From NCBI GenBank assembly GCA_017562135.1, contig QEYB01001046.1:4464001-4528000 (forward strand): a stretch of DNA of 64,000 bases, written 5' to 3'. The DNA comes from Dipylidium caninum (Eukaryota > Platyhelminthes > Cestoda > Cyclophyllidea > Dipylidiidae). Every line of letters begins with the position of its first letter. Position 1 is the stretch's first letter. Made by a program: the position numbers and the translations under genes. Positions 11,333 through 22,646 of this stretch are shown piece by piece. Under the pieces are notes generated by a model. That model was not told the DNA's origin. It ran no database searches and was given only the letters and a program-made list of their open reading frames with translations.

Positions 11333-12706
11333 TCAACTAGTGTAGGTGATTTCAAAACCAGACGGAATTTCTTTTCTGACGGGACCTTCCAATGTGATGG
11401 TCGAGCCTGAAGATTGGGATGCTTCGGTCTCCTCGCCGGAGTAGGTGTCCTCCTCGGAAGTACTGCTGGAGTCAGAGTTCACGTTGGCCCTCGTCGCCGT
11501 GTAGAGCATCACGGGTCCATCAGGGGACACCTTGACGCCGCCGTCTTTTGTGGGGGTGACGAAAATCACGTCACTGTGCCAGCCACCTCTGCTACGCTCT
11601 GCCTCTGAGAGTGGCAGCTCCCTGCTCTTCGGACGATGAGAAGATTTTCGACTGACATTTGACATCCTCGAGTGCGCTTTCTCCCCATAACCATTTCTCC
11701 TCACCTTATAGTCATCGTTAGAGTAGTTGTCGCCATCGGAAAAAATGGAATTCGACGTCATAGACACACTGACCTCGTCGCCCAAGGCGTAGTGCTGGTG
11801 TTTGCGATGGGAGGACTTTTTGTACCTGGAGTTTCCACGGCGCTCCTCGTCACTGGACCCCACGTGGTAGTATTGTGTTATCAGCTTTTTGGTGTCCAAT
11901 CGAGGTCTACTATTAGACAGACTAAGTGAACTGTAGCTGCTGTGTTGACGGGAAGGTCTACTACGTTTGCTTGTTCGGCTCGTAAAAGTGTCGGATGCCT
12001 TGCTGGAATAAACTGTCCCATCGTCGAAGTATGGATCTGCACAAATGAAGGAATTTTTGGTGGTCCAGGGCTTTGAATGATGGGACAAGGATCTGGTCGA
12101 AGAATTCGCAGAACGACTACGTTGACTGCCCTCGCTTTCGCAGTATGTGCGTGGAATCGAGACTCTACCCATGATGAGGGACAAGTCATCTGAGGCGATC
12201 TCACGGCTGCTATGGAGGGAAGGTCCCTCAGCCCAGCGAATTTTTGTGTTTAAATTGTCCTCCTTTACGACGGTCATGAATTTTGTCACATGAGTTGTGT
12301 CCGCGAGTTCCAGAACCACGAAGTAGTCATTCTTTGGTCTACCATAACCCACAAAGACTGTACGGCCGTCGGTGGACAACTGTTCCAGCACCTTTATATC
12401 GACAAAGGAGAGTTGTTTTTTATTGCGATTGCCGGAAATTATTTTATCTTTGAATTCGATCTTGTTTGAAAAGACCTTAGCGTCCGATTTTTTTTTTCCT
12501 TTCGACGACGTTTTCGAAGAAGAGGCATATTTCTTGACATCGTCCCGCGAGAACGAGGCCTCCTTGGGCACTTTTCCGTGAGTAATGAGGGTCACCTCCA
12601 TGCGAAATTCACAAGCTTCCTTCTTTTTGTTCTGCTTCTTCTTCTTCTCCTCCTCTTTCTTCTCCTTCTTAATGACATTCTCCTCGGATTTCTGCGAACG
12701 CGCCAT
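11333..12706 (-). CDS. Single-exon protein with N-terminal PH/PTB-like domain and Ser-rich tail (457 aa)
   Basis: Uninterrupted ORF with ATG at 12704-12706 and TGA at 11333-11335. Residues 8-30 are almost all Lys/Glu. About 35-150 has the alternating strand pattern of a PH/PTB-like fold: EVTLITHGKVPKEASFS, an insert rich in Ser/Lys, IEFKDKI, KKQLSFVDIKVLEQL, RTVFVGYGRPKNDY, and a closing strand-helix VVLELADTTHVTKFMTVV (130-147). The remaining 300 residues are rich in Ser, Arg and His and probably disordered, with a more ordered island near the end (SDVIFVTPTKDGGVKV). The same core occurs in the 559-aa gene at 22647-24326 on the same strand, so the two are probably paralogues. I recall PTB-like families of unknown function restricted to flatworms (DUF5734 is the one I would test) but cannot confirm membership. 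No function is assigned; an adaptor role would be a guess. Confidence 0.8.
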   Translation of the reverse strand: MARSQKSEENVIKKEKKEEEKKKKQNKKKEACEFRMEVTLITHGKVPKEASFSRDDVKKYASSSKTSSKGKKKSDAKVFSNKIEFKDKIISGNRNKKQLSFVDIKVLEQLSTDGRTVFVGYGRPKNDYFVVLELADTTHVTKFMTVVKEDNLNTKIRWAEGPSLHSSREIASDDLSLIMGRVSIPRTYCESEGSQRSRSANSSTRSLSHHSKPWTTKNSFICADPYFDDGTVYSSKASDTFTSRTSKRSRPSRQHSSYSSLSLSNSRPRLDTKKLITQYYHVGSSDEERRGNSRYKKSSHRKHQHYALGDEVSVSMTSNSIFSDGDNYSNDDYKVRRNGYGEKAHSRMSNVSRKSSHRPKSRELPLSEAERSRGGWHSDVIFVTPTKDGGVKVSPDGPVMLYTATRANVNSDSSSTSEEDTYSGEETEASQSSGSTITLEGPVRKEIPSGFEITYTS

Positions 12707-12768
12707 TATGGGCTATGTGGAACGCGAATTTGCGGAAGGTGAATTGCGAAATGCGCCTTCTGGAGCCG

Positions 12769-12800
12769 TTATATTTCGTGGCGCGGGGGACTGTGATTGG
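12769..12800 (-). promoter_or_regulatory. TATA-like and CCAAT-like elements upstream of the 457-aa gene
   Basis: On the - strand AAATATAA (12769-12776) lies about 65 nt upstream of the ATG, and CCAAT (12796-12800) about 20 nt further up. The order fits a promoter but the spacing between them is shorter than usual. Confidence 0.35.
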
Positions 12801-12849
12801 GCAGCGGCTGAATGCCTGTCACTCGCCACTCACCGCCATGTGACGACCC

Positions 12850-15800
12850 TCCTTGCCGTGTGACACACAGAGCAGCAGAGGCGATCAATGCGACGAGCGC
12901 CTCTCAACACTCAACCGCCCACACAAGTGCGGACTCATGACGAATGAGACGCAAAAGTTCGTGACGAAGATGTCGTGGCCTGTGGGTGTGAACAGCGCGG
13001 AGGGGGACCCAGCTGCCCAGCCGCCTGGCTTCACGCCAGTCAGGTCTGTGGTTGTGCCGCACGCCCAATCGTTGCCCGGAGCCCAGGCGGTAATAAGTCT
13101 GAGCATCTTTCCAGCCGCCAAACTGCCACGTCGGTGGGCGATGACATTCCTTGGCGGACGCATCGAAGTCCACCGAGAATGGCCAACCACTAATGAGTCA
13201 GCGTTCAGTAACAGCCTCCCCACTACCGTCCTAGTCTTCTCCTCAGAGACTGCCGACCCACACTTAGCAAGCGTATCGTAAAATGTCACTTTTCAAGTGC
13301 TCTCAACTTTCGTCAACACCCGGGTGGGCATTTTGGATTGTGAGCTATAAGCAAAGACACCCGCAGACTTCGTTTGACGGTCTGTGGGACAAATCTACCT
13401 CGATGAAAATGGGGATACACGAATGGTGCAATTCAGAGCGGCCTATGCGGGCGAGCGTCCCACGGGACTCAGTGTGTGCCCTCCGCCCTCACAGCCTCCG
13501 CGCTGAGGGCCGCGACAGCCGAGCGCGCCAGAAGCAGCTGGCCAAAACAGGTGGCGGCGCAAGACTTTACCGACAATTCTACGCTCTCCTCACACGGACA
13601 CCAAATACAAACAAACTTTCACGTATTTTTGCGGGTGGAAGGAGGTGCTCCCGCAGAGATCGCTCACTTAGTTGCACTCGAGCCTGACAGTTGAGGCAAG
13701 TAGAGAGAAGAGGAATGAGCGATCAGGCAAATGCGGCTAAAGAGCAACACCCACATCCGCCACTTGGAGGTTGTGAGAGCATTTGCGTCATCTTCATATG
13801 GGTGTTACAACCTGCGTGATTTTGGAGGGTGCTGGCAGCGGCGTGAGGCTGCAGCTCAAAGCTCCGCGGCGGCTGATTCGCTGACCTCCGAGGTGAGGTG
13901 GAGAGACATACCCCCACCCAGCGAGAGGCACCTCGTCAAACCACCGCGCAGGCACGCCAAGACATGGACCTTAAAGAATTCAGTTTTTGCGACTCCGATG
14001 TGCCGCCTGTCTGAGTGTTTAACTGCCACATTAACTGGCTTTGCAAAGACGCATCGGACAACATCTGCAATACAGTACCCAAGTCACCAACCAACGAAAT
14101 TAACTGATTCACATGCAATTTTGATAAAAATACTTGACGTTTCTGCCAAATGACGATGACTCGTCAAACCCTCAGGCGCCAGCACACAATTGTCAAAGTT
14201 AAGCAGCACATTCTTTTAAGCGTCTAACCGTTCTGTGGTTAGAGGAAAAAGGAAGGCGAAGATGTTGCCTTCCGCTCTACCTTAGAAGGCCAAAATTAAG
14301 GACATTTAAAAAAACATGATATGACAGGGATGGACCTCTTGCGTGGAGGTGTTAAAATCCACCGTCGTCCACTCGCTGATGCAGCATCTCTCAACTGAGC
14401 ATCCACATTTGGTTCCAGTTGCGAGCCACGGCCCGCGGGTGCTGGGCCTCCCCTCCCTCCATCCAAGCTTGGCAGCACACGTACAACGATTTCGTTACAC
14501 GTTGCCGCATCGCAACGCTCCATCGTGAGGCCCCACTCGACTGTGCATCATTCATCATTTCGGAAAAGTAGAAGACAAAACGATGAGTGTAAGACGCGCA
14601 AGACGTTGTCACCAGATGACAAAGTGAGAGGCCTTCCAAGAGGTTCCATCTTTCGATGCCTCGGTGCCACACGAACGCACAACTCGCCACTCGCAACACG
14701 CCACCACCAAGTCAACTAGGCGTCCGTTTTGGTTTATCCTGTTTTGCATATAATCTGCATCACAAACGCATAATCGCGGTGCCTGTAGGCACTCGTCTGA
14801 ACACCTCAGCCAGAGGAGAATCGGCTTGACTCGTAAACGGACGCATGATGGATTCGCGGAACGAACGAAGAGATGTCCTCTGGCTCCAAATTCTGACCTC
14901 TGTTGCCTGTCTCCTGTCTTGGGTTAGACCTTTTTCCACTAATTGTTGCATAAACCACCTAACTTTTCCCATCACGATTAGTAAACGCCTCTTTATAAAG
15001 CTTTCCGCAGGCGGTAGTTGGTTATAAGAATTGCTAGAGAGGACCATTGAGTGTAGAAAGCCGCGGTGTCTGTTGCCCGAATACTCTTTGTTTACCTAGA
15101 CACCGGGAATTCTGACTTGACTTAATTTATGTGCATCACCATGAGGAGTTTACAGCATTCCGGGGAAATAAAGTGCTGTCTTGGCATCTCTTCAACAATA
15201 ACGGATAAAAGCGCCCTCCGCTGATAGCCCTCTTCCCGTGTGGAAAGGCTGAATCCAGCGATAGAGCTTGAATCTGCACTAGCGAATCGGAGTGGAAGAG
15301 GTGCGGTGCTATCGAAATCTACCAAAAGGGGAGGAGTTCGGCGTCAACTTTAACTCCGTTTGAATCCTAGTTAACTGCTTGAGTCACAGAATCTACTCTT
15401 ATCTTGTCAGTAACTAAGGTTATATTTAATGGATGGAATAAGTTTCTCAAGACACCAAACAATTGGGGAGCGGAGGCGTTTGCAGTGCCTTAGTTTTACA
15501 GAGTGGGTTCGGCTTGCGGCGTCAATGCTTGTGGAGTTCAGTGCCGATCGCCAGTCCAAGGGGAATGGCGGAGTCTGGTCAGGTGGGGGGAGGGGGGGGG
15601 GGACAAAGACTCTCAGACTAACCTTAACAGAGAATCTGTTCCCCATTTAAATTAGCTGTTTGGGCGACTATTGATGAGGCATGTGGCGTCCGAATCGCGC
15701 ATACTCCGCAGGAACATTACTGGAGGGGAGAAAAAGTAGACAGTAAGGTTTCCTGGGGGTAGGCTGTCTTGAAGCATGTCGGCGGTTAAACGATTGAGAT

Positions 15801-16161
15801 TTATGGCTTTTCAGTTGCGGAGGCAAATGCAAGAGGAAGTGCCGCGAATGCGCTGCTCGGCATGATTTTTCCTAATCGCACTGTGCCGCAATTAAGTCTC
15901 CGCTCTTCGCTGGTTAGACCGAATTTCATTGTTAAGCGTAGGAGCAGATTCGTGGATGTGCAGCAAATAAAGCGTTGGCTAACTGCTAAGTGAACGCCTT
16001 TTTCCCACCCACGATATGTCTCAATGCGCCTCGCAACATGGGATCCCGCAGATTGACGCTGTCAGTTATGATAATCCTCGGAAGAGGCAAAGCCCCCCTC
16101 GCCTAAAAAACAGTGAGCTACAGAAGCCCGCGAGTTGCCATAGCAAACCCTTTTTTAGAGT
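12850..16161. other. Intergenic region between divergent 457-aa gene and tetraspanin
   Basis: About 3.3 kb with no supported gene. Many short frames overlap on all strands near 12.9-14.1 kb, which is GC-rich, but none has a recognisable motif or splice-consistent partner. An ORF at 16016-16201 overlaps the tetraspanin start in another frame and contains an intron-like stretch (GTGAGC to TTTTTTAG, 46 nt). I read it as tetraspanin leader. Confidence 0.45.
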
Positions 16162-16185
16162 CGAGACGGCACCACTGCCAGAGGA

Positions 16186-17570
16186 ATGGTGGACTTCGTA
16201 ATCGCGAGCTTTTTCATTCAGATCTATAGCTGCGGTTGCCTGGCTTATTGCATCTACGTGCTGTTGAAAGTGGAATTCGCAGTTTTGCCCGCGTTGGGCG
16301 TATTAGACCTCCAGACAGGTGAGTCCCACCTAGCCTTTGGTCACCCTCTCCGCAGGCCTGGTGACAGTGTTCTGCAGCTCGGCGCTGATGATGGTGACCG
16401 GCATGTCTGGAGCCTGCGGGGCGGTGACACTCAAACGGCCGCCTCTCCTATTGGTGAGCTACTCTGTTTTCGGTAGAATTGACCCTCGTCCGAGCAGTTT
16501 AGTTCATATTTTCTGATGCAAATGGCAGGTGAAGGCTAGAGAAGCTATAAACTTTTCAGGACTTTTCACTTTCGTCCAATAAGGAGTCACCCGATTGAAG
16601 GGTGAATCGGGGACTTTGACCTTAACGAAATTTTCGTTGTGATAAGTCATAAGTGAGAAGAGGGCCACCTTGAAAAAGCCATTTCTCCTATGCCCTTTTC
16701 TATCCATCGTCAGTATTGCTGCGTCACAACTGTCGAATGCCTCGGATTTCTGGCCGCGGGGACAATAGCGCTCCGAAACCGAGTGACGGTAAATTAAATG
16801 ATGGCCGGCCTTCACAGGCGTCTGCTTTTAAGGGTCATTAACATTTTATCCCACATTTTAGGTTCCTTCCAGACTGGAAGTAGCTTTCAACAAATTGCTC
16901 AAAGATTATACTGCCTCCACAAATTCCGAGGATGCTTTCCAGAAGTTGCACACAATTCAAGCAGTTGTAAGGCAGCCAAAATTAATATTCCATTAATGCG
17001 GTCCAAAATTTTAGCTACGTTGCTGCGGCAAGAACGGAGGACAGGACTTCGGGCAGACGGGGGGCCGCTTCCCCTGCCTCAGTGCCGTCTCGCAATACGT
17101 AAGGCCTCCCGATGACGGCAAGAGGACCTGCCGGCGCGTGCGCCGCCCGGGCACCGCGTGGACACACGCAGCCCCTGCGATGCGTCTGGCTGACTTTGCT
17201 GATAAAATTCTCACCAGAGCCTGAGTCCACTCACGTTAGCAGTAAATATACTCAGTTGCACTGAGACACCTAAAAATTTTCGCCTGGTGCCCTTGGACTA
17301 ACGAATATCATAAAATCAACTAGGTTGATTCCAGCACGCCTAAACCTAAGAGAGGATGTCAGTCCTCTTCAGCCAAGGAGGAAAAAAGTTCTTTTGACTT
17401 CTCCCTAGGGTTGTCTGAGGGCAGCGTTCAACCTCGTGGCCGCGGAACTCTACCATCAGTCGTGCGTGGGGTTCGCAGGAGCACTGCTGCTGGTGAGACA
17501 CGTAGTGACTGTGCTGCCAACCTCGCTGACTCTGTTTTCCAATCTCAATACCTGCCTACTCCCCCAATAG
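16186..17570 (+). CDS. Tetraspanin (four-pass membrane protein), C-terminal end uncertain
   Basis: Membrane scaffold of tetraspanin-enriched microdomains. Exons join in phase: 16186-16318 (ATG; TM1 around FFIQIYSCGCLAYCIYVLL), 16356-16453 (TM2, ending GMSGACGAVTLKRP, the usual Gly-rich cytoplasmic turn), 16714-16788 (TM3, VECLGFLAAGTIAL), 16862-16966 (start of the large loop, LEVAFNKLLKDY), 17015-17098 (CCG motif in LRCCGKNGGQDF, third Cys in RFPC) and 17409-17492 (GCLRAAFNL, the loop-closing GC pair, then the start of TM4). The CCG, PC and GC cysteines identify the family. The end is unclear: reading on gives a stop at 17568-17570 with a poor TM4, while splicing to the acceptor at 17592 gives LRY and stop. 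AATAAA follows at 17696. The 3' end meets FANK1 tail to tail. Confidence 0.85.
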
Positions 17571-17695
17571 TTATTTTCATTTTTCACTGCAGCTTCGTTA
17601 CTGACTTCTCTGCGCGGTACCGCCTAAACGCACTGCGACGATCACCCCGCCGACTTACACACTTCACGTCACAGGGGAGATTCAGTTTGCAAGCA

Positions 17696-17701
17696 AATAA
17701 A
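17696..17701 (+). terminator. Candidate polyadenylation signal for the tetraspanin
   Basis: AATAAA about 130 nt after the possible stop at 17568-17570. It lies only 10 nt before the FANK1 stop codon on the other strand. Confidence 0.45.
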
Positions 17702-17710
17702 GAATAGTTT

Positions 17711-20700
17711 TTATAAGACGTACCTGCTCCTCCTGTGTAAATTTACAAGATGTAGGAAGTTCTAAAAGGCAATAAAATGATAAAACAATGCGGCGGTGGA
17801 CCTATCACTTACTGTATTATCCAGTGATTTGGCGATATCCACAGCCGTATTCCTTTTCTAAAAGAAGCCAAATATACGAGAGCGTGTAGAGAGAGACCTG
17901 TTACCTCCGATCGGTTAGCCAGCCTTAGTGTTCCCGTCTCGTTTATTCGCCCCATAAGGCTGTGTATTAGCTTGTCAGCAGTTCAACGACGAAGTGCAAA
18001 CAAGCCAGTAAGACTGCCCATTTACAAGATGCTGCTCCCCAAAACCCTCGCTGATCGTTGCACTTTTCCGCTGACCCCATACAATTCTGCACGGCGTCGG
18101 GGCTGGGGAGAAGGAGGAGAAGGGGGAGGGGGCTAGGGCTGAGAATCACCCCGGGCGGTTCGAGACGTATCGCGTGAGAGTGGACTACCAAGCACGAACC
18201 ACTCCGCGTAAGCTGATTACCCTCGTCCCCAAATGACGTGAGCGTAAAGGAGGACGTATCGCTGTGGTAGCCTGGGAAAGCTTAATGCAAGTCCCTCACG
18301 TTATTTCGGATGGTGAGATCGGCACCGTGCTGAAGAAGGACTTTCGCCAAGTCCGCATGATTCCGATGAAAGGCGCAATGAATCAGTGCGGTTTGTCCGA
18401 ACTTGTCCTGCTGGTTCACATTGGCTCCGCACTCGATCAGGGTGTCGCCCACCTTGGGGTTGCCGTTGTTGGCCAGGCAGGCTTGCATGAAAAAAAGTGA
18501 ATTTCACCTGCTTTATTAGCACTAAATGAACTTAAGGGTTGACGCGGCAACATGCGCAAACCTCGTTGCCCATCATCACTTCAAATGCGTTTGACTCTAA
18601 CACATGCCCCAACCGGTAATTATAACTAAAGGACTTTTTGTTTGTAGCCGGGGTGTGAGAAACATGTTTGCCTCACGCTTTGGCGTAGCATAATTGCAAG
18701 AACAGAGCCCAGTCTGCGGACTGCGGAGGGGGAAGCAACTTGGCCGTTAGTTCTGGGGGGCAGGGCAAAGACGTGGCGAGGGGCGGGAGACAGCTCACCC
18801 AGACGAATGAGGGGCGTGTGCGCATTGTCCGCCTCGCAGTGATTAACGTCCGCTCCGGAGCGCACTAACGCTCGCACAACATTGCTAAATTCACCGTCCA
18901 CTGCATAGAAGAGCGCCGTCATCCCGTGGACATCCTACAATAAAGGAATGGTTCACTTTCTGCAAGTGTTTACACAATGGGAAAGAGCTATTTATGAAAG
19001 CAACTTGACAGTTAATGCGATTCAGTTTTTTGCACACTTTAACTGATGAAGTGGATATGGCACTTAGGTGGGGAACCTTCACACAATCGCAGGGGATTGG
19101 AGAAAAGACCAAAAGGAGACTGAAAATAGGCGGGAGAAACAGCTATTCTCCTAGGTCAGTACGTTGAAGGAGGATAGGCAGGCGTGGCATGAGTAGTACA
19201 TGAAATCACGGTGCTGCGAGGAAGGCCGATAAAATATTGCCGTGGCTTTGCCTAAATCACACCAAGTCTGCAATTGCGTCTCCTCCACTCGCCCGACTCA
19301 AAGTGGGCAACAGAGTCCGACTGAGTCAAGGCGAAAAGACGGCAACACACAAAGTGAGATTCCGTCATGGACGGGGGTTGGGTGGATGAGGGGCGTTAGA
19401 TGTCACTCACTGTGGCATTCACGTTGACACCTTTCTTGATCAAAATGTCAACGATGTCGATGTAGCCCTTGTTAGCGGCCAGCATCAGAGCGGTTCTACC
19501 AAGTTTGTTTGCCGTGTTGACGTTTGCCCCGTAACTCAGGAGGATGCGGATAATCCTAGAGAGCATGTGTTGCATTCGTGGTAAAGGGCCTCGTCGGACA
19601 GACTGCGGGCTGGCGGAGGGCCATCACTTTCGCATTAAAGTTGGACAGATTCCAACAATTTCAAGTAGCAGCCATCAGCCCGGTTCGCATGGATTACCAT
19701 TGTCAAATTGCAATAACTTACGCCTTGTTGTTCCGACTGACGGCCGCCATAAGGGGAGTGTAGTCCATTTGGTCCGTGAATTCAATTTTAGCATTACTTA
19801 AACAAAGGTGAAAGGGGTGGTCAAATGCACTGTCACGTAGTGCGAATTGAATCGCTTTGAAATTCTTGCGCAAGGTGTCGAATGTTCTACTTGAGGGGCC
19901 GCAGTCGACGAGGGCCAGGAGCCCCTGACCGCCCCTCATTCAGTCGCCCCCCGCGGGGGCTTGCCACTCCTCTGGTACCGCCTTTCCCGTAATGGCACAC
20001 TACGTCGCCCACGTCCCACCGAGTCATACCGAGTCCTACACCCCTCTCCCCCGACCTGTCATCGCAGGCGAATTTCCACCCGCCTACCGGGCTCACCTGA
20101 ATAAGCATGTGAATTTGACTCTTCCACGCGAATTAATACACCGTGATTCGTCTAACTACCGAGTCTCACTTCCTCCCAACCATGGAGGTGGTAAATCGAG
20201 ACGGGCAAAAACTATACCGCACTTATCATATGAAAGCCAGCCTCTGGTGTACAAGGCGAGCATTCGTGAGGATTTAAGTTGAGCGCACTATTCCTCTAGA
20301 AGTAAACGTAGGGCCAACCAAGGGCAATTTTTCAACAGCCAATATTTCAACTGCAGAGGTTCGTGGTCAAAGAAATAAAGAGGTGTTGTGATCACAGATA
20401 AAAAAAGATTGCATGAAATGACATGTTCTCAGTTTCTTGGCCTAGTTAATGGGTCTAAAGGCAAATAGGCTACTCTCGTGTGCAGTCTGATGTGGTGGCC
20501 GGTCGTAAATTTAGCTTACCTTTCCGAAAGCATCGCACTTAGAGCGTCTATATCCTCGAACTTAATTGCTTTGTGCAGATCAAAAGCTGTTACGGGCTCG
20601 GAGGGCGTCTCAAATAGCTCCGAATTTCCGTATGGTCCATAACTGTCATCACATTTGAATCTCATCCTCAGCTCGTATTCCGTCGAACCCTGCAGTCCCT

Positions 20701-21043
20701 CGTAGATGCAGTAACTGCCCTTCCCTCTTGACCGGAAACATATTTTTCCACCTAGTCTAACTTACAAATAGATCCGATCCCAGTTCTTGGAGGTGACGGG
20801 CTTCAGGCTCACCTCCATCGCGACGTTCATACCCTGCTCCTCCAGTTCCTCCAAGCATTCGTACCAGTCAATTTTGACTGTGTGAAAGTCCGGAACACTA
20901 ATGTAGGGGAAGGGAGGGAACAGCTCCCCCAAATCGACCGTCTTCATTCGAAGCGCCACGTGACTCGTCTCCCTCCCTCGCGCCCCGCCGGTGCCTCCCT
21001 CGGCGTGTGCCGCTGACCCACGCACCTCCGGGCTGTCGAACAT
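17711..21043 (-). CDS. FANK1: FANK1-like protein: fibronectin type III plus ankyrin repeats
   Basis: In mammals FANK1 is a testis-enriched nuclear/cytoplasmic protein active around the meiotic to haploid transition. Eight exons on -, all phases agreeing: 21043-20766, 20714-20520, 19889-19722, 19555-19411, 18934-18799, 18481-18300, 17857-17813, 17761-17711 (stop). That gives about 399 aa from the ATG at 21043, or 367 from the Met at 20947; human FANK1 is about 345. The FN3 domain spans exons 1-2: VPDFHTVKIDWYECLEELE, YEGLQGSTEYELRMRF, then the linker ETPSEPVTAFDLHKAI. Six or so ankyrin units follow: MDYTPLMAAVSRNN, LLSYGANVNTANKLGRTALM, MTALFYAVDGEFSNVVRALV, DKFGQTALIHCAFHRNH, LLQHGADLTIRNN. 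FN3 followed by ankyrins is specific to FANK1. The exon 3 acceptor could be 19889 or 19886; the last exon (16 aa) is the least certain. Confidence 0.88.
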
Positions 21044-21064
21044 CGATTCCTCCGCCCTGTTCAA

Positions 21065-22646
21065 ACGCGCGCCCCCGAGGACTCGGAGGCCTGACGCGAG
21101 GGCGCCACGTGGAGTGCTCTGGAGGAGGCGGCGAAACCGCTGGCGATGCCGTCACTGTGCGGCTTTATTTGGAAGTCACGAAGGCGAACCGGCATGGACT
21201 GAGGGGATTGGAGAGACATCAACGTATAACGAGCAGACAGAGACGCAAAAACGCGACCATTTCATGAGATGAGCCTTGCGAATGTCGACCATGTGTCGGT
21301 TCTTCCGCGAATGATACTCGGAGAACAAGTCGGTCTCCACTACTCCTTTATATAGGATATAAAGAGTCCCTCCGTGCAACGATCTGTTCGTGAAGTTCCC
21401 GGCAGCCAGTAATCTGCACTTCCTCTCGCACAGCATTTGAGCTTAAGTAGCCATCTTCGCCACCACGACATGTATTCACCCTCTCTTCCAACGTTTGTCC
21501 ACTTCGAAGAGGCTGCGGAAAGTCCTTTTCGCCCTTTGCAGCCGCGTTGTCTACTCGTTGTTGTGCAGTGTTTTTATTATTCACTCGTTCGAGTTTACCA
21601 CCCACAAAGCTCCAAAACAGGGTCCGAAAATGTATATGCCCAAACAAACTGCCACTGGCACAACTTTTACCGCGACACAAGTATTTTCCTTTCCTTCTTC
21701 AAAGTATCTGGGTGTCTGTTCCATCTCCGATTACTGCTATTCAAGGGCATTTTGGGGAGTAAATTTGAGTAAAAGAAAGTGATTCGAGTAATCGGGAGTG
21801 CACCAAACGCCTTCCCTGTGGAACCCGATGTTATCGATACTATCCCGTCGAATGATGTCACGGCGCTTTGTTATGTGACGACTGCTTCACTAACTCATCA
21901 AGGAGCATTTCCTAGCACGTCTCTCTTGTGTTATAAAAAGTCTCCCTTCCGAGGCATACGCCCGTCGCGAAGCTGTGCAACACGTGAAGAAGTAAATGGA
22001 GGGGAGAAGAAGATCTTCCCTTGATAGACATTAGATTAGTCACAATAATGGAAACTTTTCCTTCCTCAAAGCAAGGACTTACGGGTAATGAGGAAACTTC
22101 CGTGCCGTATTTACAATATTTGGTGCACCGCATACACCTTTTCGAGTCGCATGCACAATTCAAACGGGTGCTTTGGGCCTAAATGACGGCCTGGGTGGGA
22201 ATATAAAACGTACTCGTCTTGGAACGTAGCCTCCACATTCCATACATGTCCCCAACCTTCCCCTTGTATGTCCTGAGATGGTCCGTCGTATCACATACCT
22301 CTGTCCAAGAAGGCCGCAACGCAACCTACCGCCTTGCTTATTTGTGCCTGGGGAGGAACGTAATTCACGAGTGCCACTTTTGTCAGCAGCTTACATAAAA
22401 TGAGGGGTTAGTGCTGATATCTGGCGACAGAATAGCTTTTCAGATGAGCAACTTTACCTCCCCTATGGACACGGAGCAAATAATAAATGAAAAACTATTA
22501 AATTCCCTTCCAAAACCTAACAAATAGAACTTTCTGACACGAAAAGAAGGAAATACTGAAACGAGAAAGGCACCAATGAGAAGGATGAATGCGCTACTTG
22601 GAAGAGAACATCAGAAATCGGGAGTGATGACTTCACCTCACCAGTC
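21065..22646. other. Spacer upstream of FANK1 and downstream of the 559-aa gene
   Basis: Both flanking genes are on -. The right part holds the 3'UTR of the 559-aa gene and the left part the FANK1 promoter, which is GC-rich at 20.95-21.15 kb. No frame here looks coding. Confidence 0.45.
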
